Shown here: piece by piece, positions 42,301 to 55,800 of the stretch
Position numbering within the stretch: the stretch's first letter is position 1
How the letters are laid out: every line of letters starts with the position of its first letter
Origin: Piromyces finnis
Taxonomy: Eukaryota; Neocallimastigomycota; Neocallimastigomycetes; Neocallimastigales; Neocallimastigaceae
Direction: 5' to 3'
Assembly (NCBI GenBank): GCA_002104945.1
Contig: MCFH01000005.1
Span: 558,001 to 622,000 of the forward strand
DNA length: 64,000 bases
Made by a program: the position numbers and the translations under genes
The notes under the pieces: model-generated
What the model was told of the DNA's origin: nothing
The model's input: the letters and a program-made list of their open reading frames with translations, nothing else
The model's database searches: none

Positions 42301-42941
42301 GGGGTCAAAATGAAAATTTATCAAAACCTGAAATAAAATCTCCAGAAGAAAAGAGCTCGGAAATGGATAAAATTATGCCATTACCTGATGAATATATGCA
42401 AATTCTTGAAACAATTAAGTCAGACCGTAATTTACATATTCTTATTTGCTCACGTGGTTTTATTAGTCAATTCATACCATCATCATTATTTACATCACTC
42501 GTACAAAGCGTACTAACACCAATTTCTCTCACTCAATCACAACAAAAAGTAAATCATACCATGATAAGTCATAAATTCTCAGAATATCATAACCTTTTAA
42601 GTTATATTGTTTCATCACTTGTTTTAAATGGATTTATAAATGAAGCCGTTAGATTAGTCTATTTCTATATGAATAATAATGATAATAAAGAACAAGAAAT
42701 CCATACCAGTCTTCTACATCGTTATAGATTATTGAAATCTTTTCTTAAAAAAATGCATGTTAAAATTAGTGATCATATTAAAACTCAAACAAATTATCAT
42801 AATGATCCCAATGTATTTTTACGTTTAAACGATCAACCACAAAGTATTGAAAATGCAATTATTCATGAATATATGAATTTGAAACAAATTAAGAAAGAAA
42901 TTGAAAAAGCAATTGAATTTATTGAACAATCTTTAATTTAA
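33396..42941 (+). CDS. NBAS: NBAS/Sec39 homologue (Dsl1/NRZ tether subunit) with tandem Trp-acidic repeats
   Basis: Three exons (33396-37510, 37666-40843, 40950-42941) join in phase to 3094 residues; human NBAS has about 2370. NBAS/Sec39 is the scaffold of the ER-resident Dsl1 (NRZ) complex with ZW10/Dsl1 and RINT1/Tip20, which captures COPI vesicles returning from the Golgi. The N-terminal part is an NBAS-type beta-propeller region, for example SSWRTIAWSLDSSLIAISYS and repeated W-x-P/S-blade signatures. A long alpha-solenoid with Sec39 character follows. It begins near residue 640 (MDFTGALDLAKKYDLDTDYV), spans SLVYDCFTISG and LAREWCLQIID at the first splice junction, and runs through exon 2. 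Residues ~2527-2867 are a tandem array of ~27-residue units with the core NGWDVPLDLD, described separately. The last ~200 residues return to helical solenoid sequence (YHNLLSYIVSSLVLNGFINEA). Low-complexity Asn/Ser/Asp inserts explain part of the extra length. Confidence 0.9.
41235..42255 (+). repeat. 81-bp tandem repeat array encoding W-D-V-P-L-D-L units
   Basis: In the last exon of NBAS/Sec39, about 13 units share the core N-[GD]-W-[DE/S]-[VI]-P-L-[DN]-[LFM]. Most are 27 codons long and several are almost identical in DNA. Two spacer types recur: one reads IPIPESKTTEIKSE, the other VSLPESNPTEIKPE. Flanking degenerate units (DWNIP near 41170, NDWGQ near 42295) suggest the array grew from an older, sparser W-containing region. 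Confidence 0.95.
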
Positions 42942-43102
42942 AAATAAAAAATAAAAAAATAAATAAATAAAAATAATAAAATAATAAAAGTAATATTATA
43001 TATTAAAATAAAAATTATATCACTTTTCTTTTTATTCATATTAAATACATTAATATATTAATCGCTTTTATCTTAAACATATTATCGTTAAGATAAAACT
43101 CT

Positions 43103-43139
<37 letters not shown>

Positions 43140-43192
43140 AAATTAATAAATTATTAATAAATAATAAATAACAAGAAGAAGAAAAAGAAGAA

Positions 43193-43225
<33 letters not shown>

Positions 43226-43678
43226 TAATAATAATTTAGATATGATACTCATAAATATACAAAATTAAAAATCATAACAATATTATTAATTTTTTATTAT
43301 TATAACAATAACTTATATAACTTATTAAATTTTGATTCTTACTATTAAATAAAAATAAAAATAAAAATGAAAATATATATGTATTATAACTTTATAAGCA
43401 AATAAAAAAAAAAAAAAAATTAAAAATTTCTTTTTATTATATTTATTAATCTTCATCAGAATATGTGAAGAAAGTGTTAAATGTTAAATATATTGAAACA
43501 TATAAGTCACATTGTAAATATATATATATGCAACATGTATTTATTTTACACTAGTAATTTTGTAACTTTTTAATATAAGTTAATTCTTAATAATAACATA
43601 AGTATTTATAAAGCTGTAATAATCATAAACTCTTTATTAGTGTATGATTCTTACAGCTTTATTATTTTTAATATAAAT

Positions 43679-43709
<31 letters not shown>

Positions 43710-43998
43710 TTTCATTTAATTTATATAAATTAATTTTTCATTTAATACTACATTTTATTAACATATATTAACAAATTAAAAGTAAAATTTAAATAGTCAA
43801 TATGCTTTAAAGAAATAAATAATAAGAAGGAAGAAAGAAAAAGTTATTAAAACAAACTCGAGCATATTAAAATTAATAATAATAATAATAATAACAAGTA
43901 ACAATAATAATAGTTAAAATATTAAAACAAAATTAAATAACAAAAAGAGATTACTTTAAAAAAAAATATAAAAAAGAAATAAATACAAAAATAAAAAA
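42942..43998. other. Spacer between NBAS and glucosidase II beta
   Basis: This 1.1-kb region holds poly-A (about 43107-43136), TAA repeats (about 43195-43235), a 22-nt-arm inverted repeat at 43606-43664 and a TTTA microsatellite at about 43679-43712. It must contain the terminator of NBAS and the promoter of glucosidase II beta. No ORF. Confidence 0.6.
43606..43664. repeat. Inverted repeat, 22-nt arms, 15-nt loop
   Basis: Left arm 43606-43627 and right arm 43643-43664 are complementary at 20 of 22 positions; the core is AAGCTGTAA. The 15-base loop (43628-43642) is unpaired. It sits about 340 bases upstream of the glucosidase II beta start. It could be a transcript-end hairpin of NBAS, a small palindromic element, or a folded RNA; the sequence does not decide. 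Confidence 0.6.
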
Positions 43999-46754
43999 AT
44001 GAAATTCAATTATATATCATATATTTTATCAAGTAGTGTTACATTTATTAATGCTATTCAATTCAAAAGAATTTATGGTGTTGCTGAAAAGGGTATGCAA
44101 GTATAAAAGTATAATTATTTAATTTTACAAAATACAATGTTCTTTTACCACTTAATTTTTATTAAGTCTAAATTTTAAATAAATTTGTAAAGTTTTTTAT
44201 ATAATTCATTAATTTAATAAAATGAATTTGAAATTTCATTTAAAATTTTACAATAATTTTAGAATGAAAAGAAAATAATAGTATTATTATTATTATTTTA
44301 TATTTGTACACATTATTTATATATTTATATAACATCCATATATTCACATATTCAAAAATAATTATCTAAAATTCACTAAACAATTATAAAATCTTTTTTT
44401 TTTTTTTTTTAATAAATAATAAATAGACCTTGGAAAATATCAAATGACCCCAGATGGAAATTTCCATTGTCTTGATGGGACCCAAGTCATTCCATACAGT
44501 GCTTTAAATGATGATTATTGTGATTGTAAAGATGGAAGTGATGAACCAGGTATTAATTTCAAAATAATTATTAATTGTAGTCACAAATAAATAATATTTA
44601 AATAAAAATAAATTATTATTTATTATATAATATTATATTCAATTTTTTTATTTAATTAATTTATCATTTTTATAATATTCAATATGAAAATTCAATTATT
44701 TTTATCATAATTAAATATTAAAGGTACTTCTGCTTGTCAAAATGGAAAATTTTTCTGTGATAATATTGGAAGTGTTGGTCATTACATTCCTAGCTCAAGA
44801 GTCAATGACGGAGTTTGTGGTATATATATTTTATTTTATAAATTACCAAAAATTGATGATTATTTTATCTACTTTCCCTCCCTATTAACTTTGCTTAAAT
44901 CTCAAAAATTATAATATTATAATAATAATAACAAATAAATAAATAAAAATAAGACTATGATCTTTGTTGTGATGGTTCTGATGAATATAATGGTACAATA
45001 AAGTGCCCAGATAGATGTGAAGAAATGGCTCGTAAGCTTGAATCTGAAAGAAATGAAAAACTTATGTATATGTTTCATGTAATATTCTCTTTTTTCTTTT
45101 TAAATTTATATATTAATAATTGTATTAATGTAATATTATTTACTATTAAAACTAAAAAAGTCATTCCAAAATCGACAATTAATGATAATGAGAGCTATGG
45201 CAAATATTACTAGAGATGCACAAGAATTAGAATTAAAAAAACAAAAATATGAAAAAGAAAAGGAGAATTTTGAAAATTTAAAAGGTATCATTATATTCAT
45301 TATATACATTTTTATAAATATTTTAATCTGGTTATAATTGAAAAAAAAAAAATAATAAAAATAAAAATAAAAAAATTAAATAATATATATTAATGTTATT
45401 TTTAAAATCAAATTTTGAATACCATCATAAACAAAAATATATATATTCAAATTAAAAATGGTATAACTAATTAGCCGAAGTAAAAGAATTAGAACAAATA
45501 GAAAAAGATACCAAAGATTTATATAAATCATTATATAGAGAATTGAAAATTGAATTTAATGATAATAAGAACAAATTAAAAAAAGCTATTGAAGATATTT
45601 TAAAAATTAAAAATAGCAATAATATCAACAAATCAATAATTAATAATATTCTTGAAGAATATAATGAAAATCTTTTAGCTCAATTTGAAAAAGGAATAAT
45701 TAAAAAAGATGAAAATGAAGAGTCATCAAGCCCAGAGGAGATTATTGATGAAGATGAAGAAGGTTTTTTTTTTTTTTTTTTTTTAACAATACACAATACA
45801 TAATATATTATGTTAATTTTAGTAATTTTGAATATATCTTTAACTTTAATTTATATAACAATTTATATAATAACATTAATTAATAAAAACAATTAGAAGA
45901 AAAACGTAAATATTCAGAAAAAGAAGCCGCTTATAAAGAAATTAAATCGAAATTATCAAAATTACGTATTGAAAGAAATGAAGTAGATAGAACAACTAAA
46001 GATTATAAAAGAGATATGGAAGCATTAAAAAAAAGAATTGAAATGGATAATGGAAAAAACCATGTTTTCTATACACTTTATAATGAAGTCTTTTCTTTGA
46101 ATACAACTGATTATATATATACATTTACATGGGGTAATGAAATAAAACAAAAACAAATTGGGGGTGCAATGACTTTATTAGGGTAATACATATGAAATGA
46201 AGATATAAAATATTTTTACAGTTTTATATTTATTTATTTTTTATAATATATTATATTATATTATATAGAAAATTTAAAGAATATAAAGACAATTATAAAA
46301 CCATTATTTATGATAATGGTGCTCAATGTTGGAAAGGACCAAAGAGAAGTGTTACTGTAAGTAATTTATTTGGAATCTTAAAAATAAGAATAAGTATTTT
46401 CATCTAATTTTTTTTTTTTTTTTTTATTTTTATTATTATTTTGTTATTAATTTTTAATATTAGGTTAAATTAATATGCGGACCCGAAAATAAGATTTTAA
46501 AGATTTCAGAACCAAGTAAATGTGAATATTTACTAGAATTCAGTAGTCCAGGTAGCTGTGATGATAACGATTTTAAAATAATATCTATTAAACATTTTAA
46601 AGAGTCTGGTAGTGATGATGCTGAATTTAGCGAAGATATATTAAATTCTATAAAAGATATTATCAATGAAAGCCCAGAAGAACCAATATTAGATGAAGAA
46701 GAAATTGATAAATTAGATGAAAAAGAACAAGGACAAAAACATGATGAACTTTAA
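43999..46754 (+). CDS. Glucosidase II subunit beta (PRKCSH type), ER lumen, HDEL
   Basis: Nine exons (43999-44092, 44427-44549, 44724-44819, 44954-45078, 45161-45284, 45475-45762, 45897-46182, 46269-46356, 46464-46754) join to 504 residues. The protein is the regulatory subunit of glucosidase II, which trims glucose from N-glycans in the calnexin cycle. A signal peptide (~1-22, ending FINA) is followed by the conserved GIIB N-domain with two LDLa-like calcium sites, [11 protein letters not shown] and [15 protein letters not shown]. Next comes a long Lys/Glu coiled coil with an acidic Asp/Glu stretch. The MRH lectin domain occupies ~345-460, with YTFTWG and a [13 protein letters not shown] segment that matches the mannose-binding end of the family. 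The last four residues are HDEL, the retrieval signal of ER luminal proteins. Length and domain order match the family. Each splice was fixed by reading-frame continuity; the exon 4 donor (after 45078) is the least certain. Confidence 0.93.
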
Positions 46755-46769
46755 AAAGAAAAGGAATAG

Positions 46770-46804
<35 letters not shown>

Positions 46805-47510
46805 TCATATTTAAGTATAAAAAATATAAATATATTAAATAAATATTCACAAAATAAATTATTACAAAAAATAATTTTAAAACGAATACAAAAGAAGTTA
46901 AATAGGCAAAAAAAAAAATCATAAAAGGTTAAATTTATAAAATTATAAAAAAGAAAATGTTAAATAATTTTATATTCCAACTAAATTAAATATCCATTAA
47001 TAAAAATATAAAAGGGTATACAAAAACTAACACCTTTATGCCTTTAAGATATATATATATTATTTGATTTAACAATTTTTTTTATTTATATCATTGTTGC
47101 TATTGATATTTAGATTTTAAAAGTTTATTATTGTTTATTTTTTTAATATTATTTCATTTTTGTTTAATTATTTTTTTTTTATTTTTTTTTTATTTATTTA
47201 TTTATTTTTATTATTATTTTATTGATGTTATTGTAACAATTATTATTATTGTTATTATTAAGTTATCTATTATTTTTTATATATTTTTATATATCTTTTT
47301 TTTTTTTTTTTTTTTTTTTTTTGTTTTGTTTTGTTTTGTTTTTTTGTTTTTGTATTCAATTATGTATTTATATTATAATTTTTATATAGTTCATTTAAAA
47401 ATAAAAAAATGTTAGGAATAAAAAAGTATTATTATTAATTATTATATATATATATAACAAAAAGATAAAAAAAAAAAAAAAAAAAAAAAAACACTTCATT
47501 TTTTTTTCTC
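46755..47510. other. Convergent spacer, no gene seen
   Basis: This region lies between the 3' ends of glucosidase II beta (+) and the SLP phosphatase (-). Poly-A runs directly after the HDEL stop (46769-46800), and T-rich sequence with a poly-T (about 47298-47321) and a poly-A (about 47466-47490) follows. Open frames here are homopolymer artefacts. Confidence 0.65.
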
Positions 47511-49731
47511 CTAATCAATCCTTTCACGCTCAGTGTCAGAATATACAGCCCATATTTCATTGCCATCATTCATAATTTCTAAATATGCAAAGCCACCCCC
47601 ATAGAATGATGACATACCTACATCGATCATTAAAAATTTACCATCACATCTAGTATTAATTTTACCATTTTCTTGAACAGTATGACCAACAACCATTCTT
47701 TTAATCTATTATATTATATATATAATTATATTTTGATTTAAACTCAATTCAATAATAGTATACTAATGTATATTAAATATATATATTAAATTTTACCTTC
47801 ATAATGTCCATAACTATCTTTAATTCTTCACACATTGGTGTTTCAGGACCCAATGCCATAAATCTTGTCCAAAATGGACCATTATTACTAAAGAGTGGTG
47901 CATAAAATAATTGATGAGGTGGATAGTTTTGTAATGTATAATGAACATTATTGTTCATTTGATCTACACCATATTTAGCAAAGGAAGATATTAAACTATT
48001 AAATGCCAACAATTTATATTATATAAATTATATTTATATGTAATAATTACATTAATATGAGAATGCATATATATATTAATTTATTTATAATCAAAATGGA
48101 AAAAAAAAACAAAAAAAAAAAAATATATATATAATTTTAATTTTTACCCAGCATGAACAAAAAGGGTATCATCAACAATCATGGTTGCATTCATTTCGTT
48201 TCTAAGTAAATTACCATATTTTCCTTCCATAGAAAATTCCTTTTTACGATTAGCCATTCCTCCAAATGACATTACATCACCACGAGTAACATAACGGAAA
48301 TCTTCTTGTAAATTCATTACTTCATGATTACCTAATAACATATACACGATACTATTGTATTTTTCCGCTTGTTTTTTTATTTTCATCATTAAATCAAAAA
48401 TTAATATTGTGTCTGATCCTCGATCAATTAAATCACCCTATTAAACATTTGATGAGGTAATAAAAAAAAATTAAAATAGCAATGTTAATATTAAAATATT
48501 TTTCATTGATAAAAATGAAAATTTCCTCATTATAATTCTATTAATTATTATATTAAAATATATTTAAAATTATTATATTTACAGTTTGAACAAGAATAGT
48601 ATCTTTGGCAATCCAATTTCCCTTTTGATCAACTAATTTTGCCGTGCTTAATACTTTCATCAGTTTTTTATAATCACCATGAATATCACCTACAGCAACA
48701 ATACGTTTATAGGTTGATTCAGATTTTTTTTCCTTTGATATTTCTTTTGGTATTTCTTTTGTTTTATTTTGTTTTGGTATTTCTTTAGTACTAATGTTAG
48801 AATCAGATTTATCTTCACTTTGTTGTTCACCAGGAGCAACAATAGTTGTTGGTGTTTCTTGGAAAACAGAGGTTGTTATTGTTGGATCTGCTGAAAGTAC
48901 TTCAGTCAAAGTAAGTGATTCAATACGTTTTATTGGTTGAACTGTTTTTGTTTCTTTATTATTCATAGCTTTATCCCATTGAATTGATGGTGGACCTGGT
49001 TTATTTTTACGACCATTCTTAAATCCTCCATGACGATTACTTCCATGTGGTTTTTTATTATTTGAATTATATGAATAATATGAAAAGCAGATACCTGCTG
49101 TAATAACAAGAGCAAATAATAAATAACGTTTTATAAAACTGAATATTAAAAAGATTATTGAATAATTTCCATAATTTGATGGATGACCCTTATAAGCTTC
49201 ATCATCTTCATCTTCTTCTTCATAATCTTCATCTCGATCTAATGTATATACAATATTATCATCTGAAAATTCAATATGTTTTTTTTTCAAGCTTGATATA
49301 GAACTAACATCATCTGCTGAACCATCTGAACTATCACCATCATTTTTTCTTCTTCTTAGGATTGATTTTGGTGTTGATAAACTTGAAGCAGAAGATTTAT
49401 GAGATAATGACGGATAGGAATTGTTTTTTTTAAGGCTTTCAATATCCTCTAATGATATTCCACTTTCTTTTGAGTTATCATCTTCATTTTTAAATTCAGT
49501 ACTATTAGTTTCTTTTTTATTCTCAGATTTATTAACTTTATTAGTATTAACTTCACTAATATTATTTTCTGTTGTTTTTATTATATTCTTGGTTTCTTCA
49601 CTATTTTTATCAGATTTATTGATATTATCCCCCTTTTTATTACCACTATCTGGATTTATATTTATATTTTCTTCACTTTTATTATCGTCATTTTGTATAG
49701 GAGCTGTGATTTTTTCCTTTTGAGTATCCAT
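47511..49731 (-). CDS. Membrane-anchored Shewanella-like (SLP) protein phosphatase
   Basis: Four exons (49731-48583, 48437-48148, 47995-47797, 47705-47511) join to 610 residues. The first ~340 residues are a Ser/Asn/Lys/Glu-rich region, interrupted at ~190-219 by one hydrophobic segment (YLLFALVITAGICFSYYSY) that should act as a signal anchor. This predicts a type II protein with the phosphatase in the lumen or outside. The catalytic domain begins at ~343 and has all metallophosphoesterase motifs: GDIHGD (348-353), GDLIDRG (384-390), GNHE (419-422), HAG (478-480) and GHT (553-555). The spacing and context (YMLLGNHEVMNLQEDFRYVT, FWTRFMALGPETP, MVVGHTVQENGKI) match Shewanella-like phosphatases, known from bacteria, plants, apicomplexans and some fungi, rather than PP1/PP2A/PP2B. 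Substrate is unknown. The family's bacterial ties make lateral origin possible, but the four-exon structure shows the gene is fully nuclear now. Confidence 0.85.
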
Positions 49732-50051
49732 TAAAATTTGCTACTATATATATTAAAATTTGAAATTTGAAATTTCTAAGCTATATAATAATGTTTATAT
49801 ATAAAAATACAGCATTAAATAATATAAGTTATGTATAGAAAAAATATATATTATTATTAACATTATTATTTCATAGTATAAAATATAAAATTTTAAATTT
49901 AAAAATGTTTATTATAATAATATAAAATATTAATAAATAGCACATAATAATAAATTATTATTCTCATAAAAAAAAAAACGAAAGAAAGAAAGAAAGAAAG
50001 AAAAGAAAAATTATTTTTCACTTATAATGAAATGAAGAAGAAAAGAGAAGG

Positions 50052-50083
<32 letters not shown>

Positions 50084-50276
50084 ATTCTATAAAGGTTTAA
50101 AATTAAATATATTTTATTAATTTCAATAAATGAAATATTTTTATGAAACTAGCATACCTTTAATGTAAATTTTTTATAAATGAATAATTTCAAATTTTTT
50201 AATAAAATAAAATTAATAATTATGATAATTACCTTTACTTTTGTTATTTTAAATTTATTTATTATCTATTATTTAT

Positions 50277-50307
<31 letters not shown>

Positions 50308-51963
50308 AAGGTTTCTAAAAATTGTAATGTTTATATACGAATTTATTTATAAAATTTATTTATTTATTTATAAAATATATCTTTAATTTCCCTTATTTTT
50401 TTTATTCCTGTTATTTATTTGCTTTTTTTGTTTTGTTTTTGTTTTTGTTTTTGTTTTTGTTTTTGTTTTTTGCTTGCTTCTTTATTTCAATTTACAATGT
50501 TTTATTTAGTTTGTACCTTCTTACACACATTTAAAAATAGCAAAATAAATTAATAGAAAAAATAATTCATATTAGATTTCAATAAAACTTAAACATTTCA
50601 TTTTTCTATGATGATTTTACATTAAATTATTCAAAAAATTATAATTTAAATATTAATATATTTAATTTATTTTATATTTCAAATGATATTCACGTGAATA
50701 TACTGAAAATCAAAAATATTTTACTTATTTTTTTGTTACAAAAGACGACTTTCTACTAATAAAACTTAAAATATGTGTATATCATTTAAAACGAACATTA
50801 TAAACATTAAAAAATTAAAAACTATTAAATATATATTCAATTTTCATTCATCATCATATTACAAAATATTAATTCAAATTTAATTTTTTTTATTGTTACA
50901 GAATAATTGGTGACAATGTGACAATTATGTGTTTTATTTTAAACAAATTTGAAAAGAAAGGATAAATTAAGTTAATTTTAATAAAGAAAAGAAAAGAAAA
51001 AGATATACTTTCAAGATATTTTATTACTTTTTAAATGTTTCATTATTATTCTAAATAATTTTCTCTGTAAAAAAACAAAATACAAATTTGTTCATTTTTG
51101 ACTTTTCTCAACTTCCTTTTATTACTTTATTTATTAGACTGTAAATAATATGAAATTTATTGTTATTTTATTAATAATCTAATATATAAAAATCCAAATA
51201 ATATAGTAAATAAAATTATGGAATGCTATCAATAATTTTTACTATTCCTTAAAATATATTAATAATAATGATTACTAGGAAATAAAAAAGTGAAAAAGTA
51301 TAATATTAAATAAAAAAAGTACATTGCATAATCATAATGTAAAATATTTATTAATTTATTTTCCACATTTTAATAAATTAAATTTTTTAAAAGTATATTA
51401 AATAAAATTTTAAATTATAAAAAATATAAAAATTAAAAAAAACTACAAATATGTAACATAGTTATAATTTTTATTATAACTATAGATAATGTTAATATTT
51501 AATATTACCATTATTAACATATATTTAACATATTTAACATATATCATATGTTTATGAATAATTACTAAATAATAGTATTTTTTACAGAAATTTATTTCAT
51601 CATATATTCACAATTAAAATTGTATATTCCTTTACTTTTTATTCATTAATTTATTTAAATATATGAAACTCTATGCAACTTAATATTTGGTAAAAATAGG
51701 TAAACTACTAATAATCAAACTATAATATATTTAGTAATTATTTTTTATTCCTTACCAAAATTTATATAATAATCAAATAAATAAAAACTTAATAATTTAT
51801 ATACTTTATTAATTGATACCTATGTATTTCTATATAATTTTTTGTATAAATTGTATATAAATTGTATTGGCTTCTAGTTCAAAATGATAAATTGCATATA
51901 ATATTATATTCATAGAAATTATTAGTTATTGTTCATTCTTCTTTTTTTTCTTCTTCTTCTAAC

Positions 51964-51964
<1 letters not shown>

Positions 51965-52015
<51 letters not shown>
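51965..52015 (+). repeat. (ATT)n microsatellite
   Basis: Some 17 uninterrupted ATT units lie in the intergenic region, with no overlap with any gene. Confidence 0.95.
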
Positions 52016-52717
52016 GAATAATTGTGAAATTAAAAAATTAAACTATATAACTATTTCCTAACCATATTGATGATTTAACCCTTTAATAATTGTGATTTCA
52101 AAAGAAATACATTGAAAGACTAGAAAAAAATATATTTAATACTATGTAAAAACTATTTTTTTTTCTTAATAGCTTTTAAAGAAAATCACATTAGATGCAA
52201 AAACTATATATTAGAAATTAATTATATATTAGGTTAATATTTTTTTAAGGTAAATCTTACAATTCAGAAAGAATCTAATATAAAACTTTCTTTAATACAT
52301 TTTTTTAATATTAAATATGCATGTCAAATTTTTATAGTAGTTAGCAATTCTTAATAAAAATATTTTTACTTTATATGTATATTTCTTTAAGTTTTATTAA
52401 ATAAAGATATTTATTCTATATATATTTTTTATAAATAACCATTAAATCAATTAACCTAAATACACACCGAAAAATATTCCATAAAATAATATTAAAAGGA
52501 TTATAATATGAGGATTAATATAAAGTAATTTGAATAATATATTTTTTCCATTATATTTAAAATATATGTATTCATTAGTTAAAGATTTGATAATATAAAT
52601 ATATTTTATATATTATAGAAAAAAAAATAAATGCTGTATTCTAAAGTATATTGCATTTAAGAATTTATTCAAATTTTAAAATAATATAAAAAATAAAACT
52701 TAATAACTATTATATAT

Positions 52718-52847
52718 TGTTAGAAACATTATTATATATTTTATATTAAAAATAAAGCAGTATTTGAGAAGGTTTTTTAAATACTAATTGATAATAATAT
52801 CAATATTATATATATATAAAAGAAGATTATTATACTATTCTCTAACA
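52718..52847. mobile_element. Candidate solo LTR or MITE with TGTTAGA...TCTAACA ends
   Basis: The 130-bp segment begins TGTTAGAA and ends TCTCTAACA; counting the flanking AT pairs the inverted ends match over nine bases. TG...CA ends with a short inverted repeat of this sequence are typical of copia-type LTRs. An inner hairpin (52787-52804, 7-bp stem) and a TATATATATAAA stretch lie inside. No clear target-site duplication is visible, and there is no second copy or internal coding region nearby. A solo LTR or a small inverted-repeat element both fit; chance in such AT-rich DNA is not excluded. Confidence 0.4.
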
Positions 52848-55800
52848 ATTTTTATAACAATTAGAATGATGTTAATCCTAATAAATATTTCATTATAATA
52901 TTATAAAGAAAAACTAATTAGAACAAAATTTTTAATTTATTTGTTTCTCATTCAATTATTTACAAAATTTTATTTATTTACATTTAATTATGCATTTACT
53001 TAATTAGTTAATTGTTTATACATTTAATTTTGAAGCTAATTATTGGCCAAAATTTCTAAAATATATTAATAAAAATATGTAATAAAGAATTTCTTTTCCA
53101 AAAGTATTGTTACTCTAATTATGAAAGATACTTTTCCTTTATATGTCACTTACTGATAATGATAGTATTTCTGTATTAAAATAATTAACCTTAACTTTAT
53201 TAAACTATTATTTATTTATTTATTTATTTATTTATTATATCAATATCAACATCTAAATAAAAGAAAGATAACTTCAGAAATTTTAAAAAAAAGCATCACA
53301 TCAATTATTAAAATTAATAATTAAAATATATTTATATCTAATTATTCCATAGTATTTAACAAAAATTGAATGAATTTTTGTACGAAATTAATACATATGT
53401 AAACAATAAAATATAAATTTACTATAAAAGAATCGATTGGTTTATTTTTATAATATTATAATTTGATTTTGTCTTATCGAAAAATAGATTGATAATAAAA
53501 ACATTTTTATTGGATGATAAGATGTTTTGATATATTAAATAATGATTATCTATAAGAAAAGATAAAAATAAAATATTTATGATAAGATAAAGTCAAGTTC
53601 CATATCAATAAACATTAATCTAACCTTTATTAAAATTACCAAAAAAGGTATTTATTTATTTAAATATCCATGGATCATCCATTCATTTAAATAAAGATTT
53701 ATTAAAAAAAATTTAAAATGAATTGTTAAAAAAGAGTTAAATGTGTTTTTAATTTACAAGTTCATAATTATAATATTTAGTATTTATTTTACCATAACAA
53801 ATAATTAAACAGTTTAATCTTAATTTTATTAAATTTTTAATAATATTTTATAAATTGAATAGTTGTATAAATTTTAAAAAAAATATTTTTTTTTTTTATT
53901 TCATTATTATTAAAATAAATAGAAAGTTAATAATAAAATAATTGTTGTATTTTCAATTATAATCTGATTGTTTATTTTATAATTTACAAACCTTATAAAT
54001 ATTCATATATAATCATAAAATATAGCTATTAAACCAGTAAGTGATATAATATTTATTATTTAATAATAAACTATTATCAAAAACAATTGATTAAAAAGAA
54101 AAGTTGATTTTATTATCATGCTTTTTTATTTATTCATTTTAAATTGTTTCTTTCTAAAAGAAATTCATTTATAGAGAATTGAATTATTATTGTTATATTT
54201 TTATTTTTTAGATTAATATAATTAAAATTTTCTGAATAAAAAATAAAATTAAAATTAAATTTTACTAAATATAGTAAAATTATAATTAATTTTTTTTTTC
54301 ACGATAACTTATAAAAGTGTATTAAAGTTTTAACCATATACAAAAGTAAATGTAAAAGGTGGTTTATCTAGTAAAACATTCAATAATAATAAACAATTTT
54401 GTGTATTTTATATACTATATATAAAATAGATATATGACTATTATTATCAATTATATTATTAATATTACTTTAAATTTCTATAAAGTATCACTAATCAGGA
54501 TTATTTTTTAAAATAATTATCATCAATAGTAGATATTATTATTACATGGTAATTAAATTATTTTCTTTTAAGTTTTATTTTAATTACATTTTCAGTTATC
54601 AACACTATTTAAAGTTTATTGCTTTTGAAAAACATGAAATAAATTCTTTTTTAAAAAATTTAAAAAGTATAATTAATTATTGCTTTAATATAGTAAAAAT
54701 TGATAAATATAAAATGTTATCTTTTTCCTTTTAAAATTAATAATGTTATCATCATCATCATTATTATTACTATTATTATTATTATGAGGAAGGTGAATTA
54801 TTAATTAACCATAATTTACCATTCAGAATTTGTAACATCATTCATTATTTTGGAATATAACCTAACCTTTATCATATTTATAAGAATAAAATTAATATAA
54901 GCATATATTATAATATATTGTAATATGTCATTTAATATAATTATTTAAGTCACAAAATATTGAATATAAAAAAATGTTAATGAATAACTCTATCTAAGAA
55001 TAATTTTAATGGTATATTTGTTTTTTCTAATTGAATTATATATGCTATATATATTACAATTAATTACATTATATATTTATTATTTTTCTTATGAAATGGG
55101 ACGGCTACTTTTAAAAGGTAAACATTTTTTACCAATAAAAAATACTGTTGATTAATGAATAGCATAAAGACAAAACAAAAATTAAATTCATTATTTATTT
55201 TTGGTTGAAGTTATGAATATATGATGTATAGTTGAATAAGAAATTTACAATTACTCCTCATTCGCAAACATTATTTATATCAATATTTTGTCACCTTTAT
55301 TACATTCTAAGTGAAGCTATTCTAAAAATGTATGTGTGTCTAAAATGTAATGAAATGTATTACTTATTTTACTAATTTATGAATTATGAATAAAGCAATT
55401 TTTAATTTTATTGTATTGTTTTTTTTTTGTTTGTTTGTTATTTATTAAAGTCATGCTTATTTAGCTTTTATCATTACTTTATTTATTAAAGAGAAAAAGA
55501 AAAAAAGGATAACATATAAACAAACATATATTAAATAATAATTACGATTATTTAATGGATTATTTGAACAGAAAAATATTGATTATTTTCTGTTATATCA
55601 AGTTTAGTAATCAAAATATTGTATTATTTTTTTTATTACCATTTTATTAAAAAAAAGAAATATCTTAAATCTTTATAATAAATAAAAGAATAATTAATGA
55701 TGATGCTTTTAAATCGATCTATTAATTTAATCTATTTATAAACTTATCGCATGAAATAACTTAAATATTACCTTATTCTGTATATTTAAAAGTGATTAAA

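Noticed and set aside
53359-53381. Perfect 9-bp hairpin with 5-base loop
   Set aside because: Arms are almost pure A/T (ACAAAAATT), so chance occurrence is likely.
53460-53600. Cluster of GATAAG/CTTATC motifs
   Set aside because: Could be GATA-factor sites, but it lies kilobases from any gene and such motifs are common in AT-rich DNA.
54546-54734. 62-codon open frame
   Set aside because: Phe/Lys/Ile-rich with no motif; typical for random AT-rich sequence.
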